Shown here: piece after piece, positions 58,411 through 64,000 of the stretch
Layout of the letters: each line of letters opens with the position of its first letter
Numbering within the stretch: the stretch's first letter is position 1
DNA from: Polyporus tsugae
Taxonomy: Eukaryota; Basidiomycota; Agaricomycetes; Polyporales; Polyporaceae
Reading direction: 5' to 3'
DNA: 64,000 bases
Assembly (NCBI GenBank): GCA_024305745.1
Contig: JAHRBS010000010.1
Coordinates: 193,501-257,500, forward strand
Translations under genes and position numbers: made by a program
Notes under the pieces: generated by a model
What the model was told of the DNA's origin: nothing
The model's database searches: none
What the model saw: only the letters and a program-made list of their open reading frames with translations

Positions 58411-61389
58411 ATGCTACCACGGCTACGACTTCTCCAGCTCCTACCGCTTCTCCTGGTTGGACTTGTGTATCATGCGAACGCCCAACAGCAACAGATATCT
58501 GGCTCGTCCTTGTACCCCGAAGAACTCATCCCTCTCATCACCCGCGCAGATGCGCTTCTCACTGCTGGTCAATTTAACGATGCCGCAAGAGCTTATTCGG
58601 AAGCAATAGGTGAGTACCAGTACCCATTCATACTTCTCGGCTTCTTGGCGTTAGGAATTGCGCGGCGGTAGGCAATCACGACTTGGAGTGGTGCAGAGTG
58701 GCATATCAGAGTGGACTTGACTATCATGGGGTGCCCAGTGCGTTGTTGCTATGGGATATCCATGCCGCGGGCGCTTAGGGGTTTCTAGCTAAGTAACTTT
58801 GAACCTGCTGCGGAATTTCGAACGGCCCACGTCTCATTTTATCCGCATATGCACATGCCGCAGGCGATTGCAACGAAGTCTTGCGGCGAGGGCCTTTCAT
58901 GTGCTGTCAAAGGGGATCGGGTTTCAGTATCTGTCGTTACCAGTCAATAACCCGCCACGTCTGACTGCTCCGCATGCGGCTGTATGTACAATAAAAATCC
59001 CGTGGCAGGGCGAGCGTACCAGTTGAAGGATGGGGTTTGCGCTTAGATGGTGGCCTGTGCAGAGTTGCCCTCCGAAGGAGTACCGCTCACGGCTGAAGTG
59101 CGATCGGAAGCTATGGTCGTGCGGGGCTACTGCAGCGGCGCACACCTCAGCAGCTCGCATGCGGTGGCGGTCACTGACATGAGCATGAGCCCGATTTCGG
59201 GACATAATCTGGCGGCGCGCACGTTAGGGCGATCGCGTGCACTGAGCGCGGCGGGATGCAGCCTCGCGCTTGTTTTCGGATTTCCTTCCCCGGGCCATAG
59301 ACCATCCCCGCTTTCCGAAGCTCAGTGTTCGCGACAAGACTGGATGTTGATAGATGTGACTGGGGGCTGTGACCAACGCCAGGTGTCTCATGCGCGGTGA
59401 CCTGACCGTGGCGAAAAATCCAGGGGGACAAAGACTGAGCGCCTCCAAAAAATCCGCGAACTCAGAGCGATGAGTGCAAGGAAATGTTTGACCCATCTCG
59501 AAATATTGTTCCAATGTTTTCAAAGGGTACCTTCACCTCTCCACCTCTACCACATTAGCCAGACGTGCTAGTGGATTCCCTCCATGAATTTCCTTGTTTC
59601 GTCTCCCCTTCCAGATAATTGGATGGTGTCGCAAAATATTTAGTTAAGAGACGAGGCGACCTTCGGTTTCGCCAATGTGGGCTCTTTCATATGATTGCAC
59701 CTTGCTGACCAGAATGAAACAGAGGGTGCGCCCGAATATCTGCTGTTCTACAAGCGTGCGACAGCCTACTACTCCGCTGGCCGCTACTCCTCCGCGCTCA
59801 CTGACTTCGATCACGTCCTCACGCTCACGAAGGACACCTTCGACAAGGCGAACCTGATGAAAGCGCGCATCTTCACCAAGGAGGGCCGCTTCGCCGACGC
59901 GCGCGACGCGCTGCGGAAGTACACGACGAAGGTTAAGGGCGACTCGGGCTCGCAGGAGGTGATGATGGCGATCACCGAGGGCGAGCTCGCCAGCAAGAAG
60001 ATCACGCAGGCGATGCGCGCGAAGCTGTGGCAGGCATGCGTGGAGGCAGCGACGACCGCGCTCGCGACAGCGTCCCACTCTGCGAAGATCAGGCAGCAGA
60101 GGGCGGACTGCTCCGTCGCGGCTGGCGATATTGAGGGTGCTGTCGCGGACCTTTCGTGAGTGCCCTCAACGTCGTCACCAAAGTTGTTCGCTGACCATGT
60201 TTGCAGACGACTCGCACAACTGACGACCGCGACGACCCAGATATGGATGAAGTCTGCACGGCTCGGCTACTTCCTCTTCCCCTACAACTCCCCCACCGAC
60301 CCCACCTCGCCCGCGATGGCCTCCCTGAAGCAGTGTCTGCACTACGACCCCGACTCACCGAAGTGTCTGAAGATGCACCGACTCGTCAAGGCGTTCGACA
60401 AGAACTTCAAGGCCCTCGACAAGGCCCTGCAGTCGGATGACTGGCGCGGGATTCTCAAGCTGCTCCTCGGCACCAGCGCAGATGGCTCGGACGGGTTCGC
60501 GGCGAAGTACGACGCGGCGCTCGAAGAACACATCACGCGCGAGAATATGGAGCTTCACCCGCAGATCCAGATGCCGAACCCGATGCGCGCGTCGCCACGG
60601 CGGGCCGTTATACTGAAGGCGCTGTGTCGTGCGCACATCAAGACCAACCAGGTGAAGAAGGGGGAGCAGTGGTGCGGGGAGCTGCTGGAGATGGAAGGAC
60701 ACGAAGACGACGCGGACGGGGCGATTGGGATGGCGGAGGCGTTGTTCAAGCGGGAGGAGTGGGAGGAGGCTGTCAGGGTGCTCGAGCGCGCGTTCGAGGC
60801 GAGTGGGCGGCAGGACCGCGAGGTGCGTATTCCCATCCTCTTTGTCAGTATATGAGTTTGACGCGGGTGCGTGCACGTTGTGATAGATCCATCAACGGCT
60901 GGTGAAGGCGCAGAAGCTCTTGAAGCAGTCGAAGCAGAAGGATTACTACAAGGTGCTTGGCGTCGCGCGGGATGCGGACGCGAGGACAATCAAGAAGGCA
61001 TAGTGAGTGCACCACGCGTTTCCGGCGTGTGTTCGTCTCTCACGCCCATTGTGATTCCTATCAGCCGCAAAGCTGTCTTGACGGCCCACCCAGACAAAGG
61101 CGGAAGCGAGGCGAAGATGGCTACGGTCAACGAGGCGTACGAGGTGCTCAGCAAGCCAGGTAAATGCCTTCTATCGTCTCGTTTGTTCTAGCTTTCAGAC
61201 TGACATGATTCGTTAGAACTCCGGCAACGGTTCGACAATGGCGACGACCCGAACGATCCTACGTCAAACCAGGGCGGAAGTCCGTTCCAGGGCGGAGGCT
61301 TCCCCGGCCAGTTCGCGCAGTTCTTCCAGCAGGGCTTCCCGGGCGGCGGCGGGTTCCAGTTCCACTACAGCCCACCTGGCCACCACTAG
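58411..61389 (+). CDS. ER TPR/J-domain co-chaperone (DNAJC3/P58-like)
   Basis: Six exons join in frame to 543 aa: 58411-58609, 59723-60155, 60207-60822, 60887-61002, 61065-61159, 61217-61389. A strong signal peptide (LLQLLPLLLVGLVYHANA) points to the ER lumen. TPR-like helices fill most of the protein (ADALLTAGQFNDAARAYSEA, YKRATAYYSAGRYSSALTDF, ARIFTKEGRFADARDAL, AEALFKREEWEEAVRVLERA). The J domain starts near residue 435 (DYYKVLGVARDADARTIKKA), with the HPD motif at 463-465. The tail is Gly/Phe/Gln-rich and ends HYSPPGHH. By family it recruits and stimulates the ER Hsp70 (BiP) on unfolded clients. The first intron is 1113 bp, far longer than its neighbours. Confidence 0.93.
58610..59722 (+). 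other. Unusually long first intron of the J-domain gene
   Basis: It starts GTGAGT and ends ACAG. Typical introns in the window are 50-80 bp, so about 1 kb of extra DNA may have been inserted here. I see no terminal repeats or coding sequence that would name it. Confidence 0.7.
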
Positions 61390-61680
61390 CCCTAAGTAAC
61401 CGCTATATGTTTCCTGTCCTCGCTTTGTCGTTTTTTCCTTGCTCCACTGCGCTACCTCCCACGCCGCCCGCTGGCTATCCTTCTCGGGCCACGTGATTCC
61501 GCACGCTTGTCTTCGCCGTAGATGCACCCTCGTTCCTAGTCCGACACTCGCATTCCCTCTCTCCGACCACGCACCCACGTATACTCGTCGATATCCCATC
61601 TTATATATCGCACCGCTCCCAGCTCCCAGCTCCCTGCTGTAATATGTTATCGGTCACTTGCATCATGGACGACGGACTGT

Positions 61681-61970
61681 TCAGTTAAAGGTTCCCTCTG
61701 AATATTTGAGTAGCGGCATCAGGGGAGACCGTATTCTGTGCAATATAGCTTTTGTCTGGATGCTCTCTTCATCTCGCCGTTGCTGAATTGTGCGTCCGGC
61801 AAAGTCTGCTCTTTCAACTTCGAGCTGGGCAATGGCCAGTAAGCGGTGCGCGTTCTCGGGCGAAGTAGTATACTGATCGATACGCTCTTCCGCAGTCAAG
61901 ATCCTCCGGGGTCCAGGCACTTGGTAAGCATAGGAAACGTCCAGTGAGCTCTTTGTTTCGCCCGCTCACT
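61681..61970 (-). CDS. Short hypothetical frame, possibly last exon
   Basis: A minus-strand frame from a stop near 61974 to a stop at 61681 reads YQVPGPRRILTAEERIDQYT, ENAHRLLAIAQLEVERADF and SPLMPLLKYSEGTFN. It looks coding and hydrophilic but has no ATG, so it would need an upstream exon. No family was recognised. Confidence 0.3.
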
Positions 61971-62079
61971 TGCTATCCCCCAGCAGCCCGTATGGTTAAC
62001 CACGCCACCATGGGGAAATAGAGTGCAGAGGGAGTGGCAGCGCGCAGCTTGGCCGTGGTCTTTGCAGGATGTGAAGTCC

Positions 62080-62540
62080 AAGTTTTTCCCCGGCTGCGGT
62101 ACTACTTGCAGGTCGACATGGGCTTTGCAATTGAGTTTGGTTGCAAGGCAGCTATCTCCGGGAATGGATTTGGCGTTAGACATAAATTGACGTTGAAGAA
62201 ACTGGCGCCTCGTATTCCTAGTGACGTCGTCGACTGGTTCTCGGACACGCCCAATGGTGCGTACCGATACCATACCAGGACCCAGACTCATCTCGGCATC
62301 CCGCCTCAGTCTCGGTCGAGAGTCGCCATTGGGTGGATGTTCTTACTGCACCCGCGACACAAGGAAGAGTCTGAACGGGACCGGTTTGAGGCGACCCGAG
62401 TACTCGACGCCTCGCTCGACTACTTACGTTGAGCGTGTGCTTCACAAGCACCACTCGAGATGGATTTCCGTGAGGTTAAATACCAGTACTGAGGTTCAGG
62501 GAGAGAGAACCCGTGGTCAAGGGGGAAGTGGGCGATATGG
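62080..62540 (+). pseudogene. C-terminal remnant of an F-box gene
   Basis: VFPRLRYYLQVDMG near 62070-62120 matches the FPRLRxLQxDM landmark with one extra codon. After an interval, SDVVDWFSDTPNG, VAIGWMFLLHP and RVLDASLDYLR follow, and then, one frame over from about 62430, VERVLHKHHSRWISVRL. This is the order of the C-terminal module in the intact F-box genes, so the 5' two-thirds have been lost and at least one frameshift has occurred. It lies tail to tail with the F-box gene at 62665-64000. Confidence 0.7.
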
Positions 62541-62664
62541 AGAGACATTGGACACGGGTATGAGATGGGGACGTCTGCATGGAGGTCTGATTGGCTTCTA
62601 AGGATGACGTCTAGAAAGGTAAACACGAAAGAAACGCGTAGCTGGGACGGTATTTCGACCCAAG

Positions 62665-64000
62665 TTACACCCGCTTCCAATGGTCATCCCGCCTATCGAT
62701 CACCTGTGTCTGATGAATCCTACCAGAGCTTCGCAGAGTCAGTGTCGTCGTAGGTATCTCCGTATGCCTGTAAATGACCCTCTTGACTACATCTCCCCAG
62801 GTACGCAGCACTTCGAGTGCCGCTCTCTCCAAATACTCCTCCCAAGCATCTGCCCACGACACGGAGTAGAGCGAACTCTTCAGATAACCGGTGTACATCC
62901 ACGCAACAGTGATGCGCGGTCCGGAAGACGATTTACGGGGGACACCGCCCCGGCTCTTGGTCCAATCGACCACGTTCGTGTTGAGATTGGGGACATCACC
63001 CTGCCAGTTGAAAGCGCCGTGATGAGTCAAGGCAGGTATGAGATGCCTGAGCGAGTGTAGGCTTACCTGGATCATATCCACCTGGAGAAAACGAAGACGA
63101 GGAAAAGTCTTCACGACGCTGTGCGGGGTCCATTGTGTACACCATCCGCCGAAATCGGGCCCCAGCCGGAGGCTGACGAGCCGCGGGAGACGAGTGATAA
63201 GGTCGAGCTCCAACGGACTGCAAGTTGGCCTATACAGATGCGTGAGACGGTTAGGTGTCGACATTCGTTGGTCTAGGAAGGGGGAGTGGTACCCAAGAAT
63301 GCGGAGAGAGGCGACGGGGGGCTTTAAATGTCCCGAGGGAAGGCCTCGAAAGGCACCGTCGTAAACAAAGTGAGATCCGGCGAGATCGAGCTCGTCGAGG
63401 TCGCCATGAGCTGCGAGGAAGATGTCGAGAAGGTCCATGGTAGTAATGGGTAGATTTGTCGCAAATCCACGCAGGGACGGGAAGCGCATTGCGAGGATGT
63501 AGTCACAGTTGCGCTGCCAGGCGCATCCCGGGTTAGACATGAGCGTGAGGTACCGCAGGTTGGACAAAATGGATAGGAAGGTGTGTCTATGTCCAAAGTC
63601 CAGCTCTGTCACGATCACTTGGGTTACGAATTGTTCGCGCCCGGGACACATCTCTAGCGACCTGTTGAACACGGCCATGGCGCGATCCCCCTTGAGGGTG
63701 ATGGTGTGATAAAGCGCACGTCCAGCGATGTCGTAGAACACGTGGTTGACCTGCATGAACCGGGCCAATGTGCGCTGATCCGGGATGAAGGTCAGAATCT
63801 CAATCCAGAGCTCGACAGGTAGCTCCAATATGGCAGAGATAGTGCGAGGACATTCTAAAAGATATGAGTCCAGAACAAGACCATTCGTAAGTAAGAGATC
63901 GCAGGATAGTGTTTGCGACGTCTCACCGTCGTTCCGTAAGCCGGACCGTTTTCCGATATCCTTTCTTTTGAATGCTACTAGCCATATGAGCGACAAGCTA
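62665..64000 (-). CDS. F-box protein (start beyond right edge)
   Basis: Exons 64000-63927 (partial), 63854-63067 and 63000-62665. No ATG exists in frame before the right edge, so the true start lies outside or in another exon. The F-box is LPVELWIEILTFIPDQRTLA with VNHVFYDIAGRALYHTI. Leucine-spaced repeats follow (LSNLRYLTLMS, FPSLRGFATNL, LDELDLAG, LPRLVSLRLG), then FPRLRFLQVDM before the last intron. The C-terminal module has NTNVVDWTKSR, ITVAWMYTG, ERAALEVLRTWGDVVKRVIY and a final DHWKRV. Both introns (72 and 66 nt) keep the frame and lack stops, so unspliced mRNA would still be translatable. It is a probable SCF substrate adaptor. Confidence 0.85.
   Translation of the reverse strand, partial: SLSLIWLVAFKRKDIGKRSGLRNDGETSQTLSCDLLLTNGLVLDSYLLECPRTISAILELPVELWIEILTFIPDQRTLARFMQVNHVFYDIAGRALYHTITLKGDRAMAVFNRSLEMCPGREQFVTQVIVTELDFGHRHTFLSILSNLRYLTLMSNPGCAWQRNCDYILAMRFPSLRGFATNLPITTMDLLDIFLAAHGDLDELDLAGSHFVYDGAFRGLPSGHLKPPVASLRILGYHSPFLDQRMSTPNRLTHLYRPTCSPLELDLITRLPRLVSLRLGPDFGGWCTQWTPHSVVKTFPRLRFLQVDMIQVSLHSLRHLIPALTHHGAFNWQGDVPNLNTNVVDWTKSRGGVPRKSSSGPRITVAWMYTGYLKSSLYSVSWADAWEEYLERAALEVLRTWGDVVKRVIYRHTEIPTTTLTLRSSGRIHQTQVIDRRDDHWKRV

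Overview
This is nuclear DNA of a basidiomycete fungus, most likely a wood-decaying agaricomycete of the polypore type. The genes have many short introns (about 50-80 bp) with GT..AG ends, some exons of only 6-16 nt, and TATA boxes 50-110 bp upstream of the start codons of secreted-enzyme genes. The gene content fits a white-rot fungus: two laccases, an AA9 lytic polysaccharide monooxygenase, a GH79 glucuronidase, a GH18 chitinase-like enzyme, two S10 carboxypeptidases, a DUF6593 protein and many F-box genes. The species itself cannot be named from this window.

Left third (1-20 kb). It opens with the 5' part of an F-box gene running off the left edge, a decayed F-box/LRR relative, an odd methionine-rich locus, an intact AA9 gene (5124-6317), a 22-bp tandem repeat (7714-7833), a DUF6593 gene (8935-9742), and the divergent housekeeping pair RVB1 (RuvB-like ATPase) and HAP5/NF-YC (histone-fold subunit of the CCAAT-binding factor), which share a 212-bp promoter. 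A small secreted-protein gene lies at 16577-16972.

Middle third (20-47 kb). Laccase 1 (20607-22414), a membrane-tailed GH79 enzyme (25364-27320), an F-box-like pseudogene with several frameshifts, and laccase 2 (30281-32264) lie on the same strand. Two S10 serine carboxypeptidase genes on opposite strands (33060-35627 and 44004-46579) keep the same 18-exon structure. They enclose an F-box gene, a Ser/Pro-rich protein gene and a secreted His/Pro/Gly-rich repeat protein gene.

Right third (47-64 kb). Two tandem F-box genes are followed by a dead Tnp2-type DNA transposon gene that carries a nonsense codon, is split by a 269-bp TA-flanked MITE and is truncated. Then come a GH18 gene, an F-box gene with a one-base frameshift, an ER-type TPR/J-domain co-chaperone gene, an F-box C-terminal remnant, and an F-box gene running off the right edge.

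How the genes relate. The secreted oxidases and hydrolases would act outside the cell on lignocellulose, cell-wall glycans and protein. The J-domain protein would assist folding in the secretory pathway. RVB1 and HAP5 are nuclear housekeeping functions. The F-box paralogs would act as substrate adaptors of SCF ubiquitin ligases; they range from intact to one-frameshift to remnant, which suggests birth-and-death evolution. Exon joins were worked out by hand from reading frames and splice signals. In all intact multi-exon models the summed exon length is a multiple of three.
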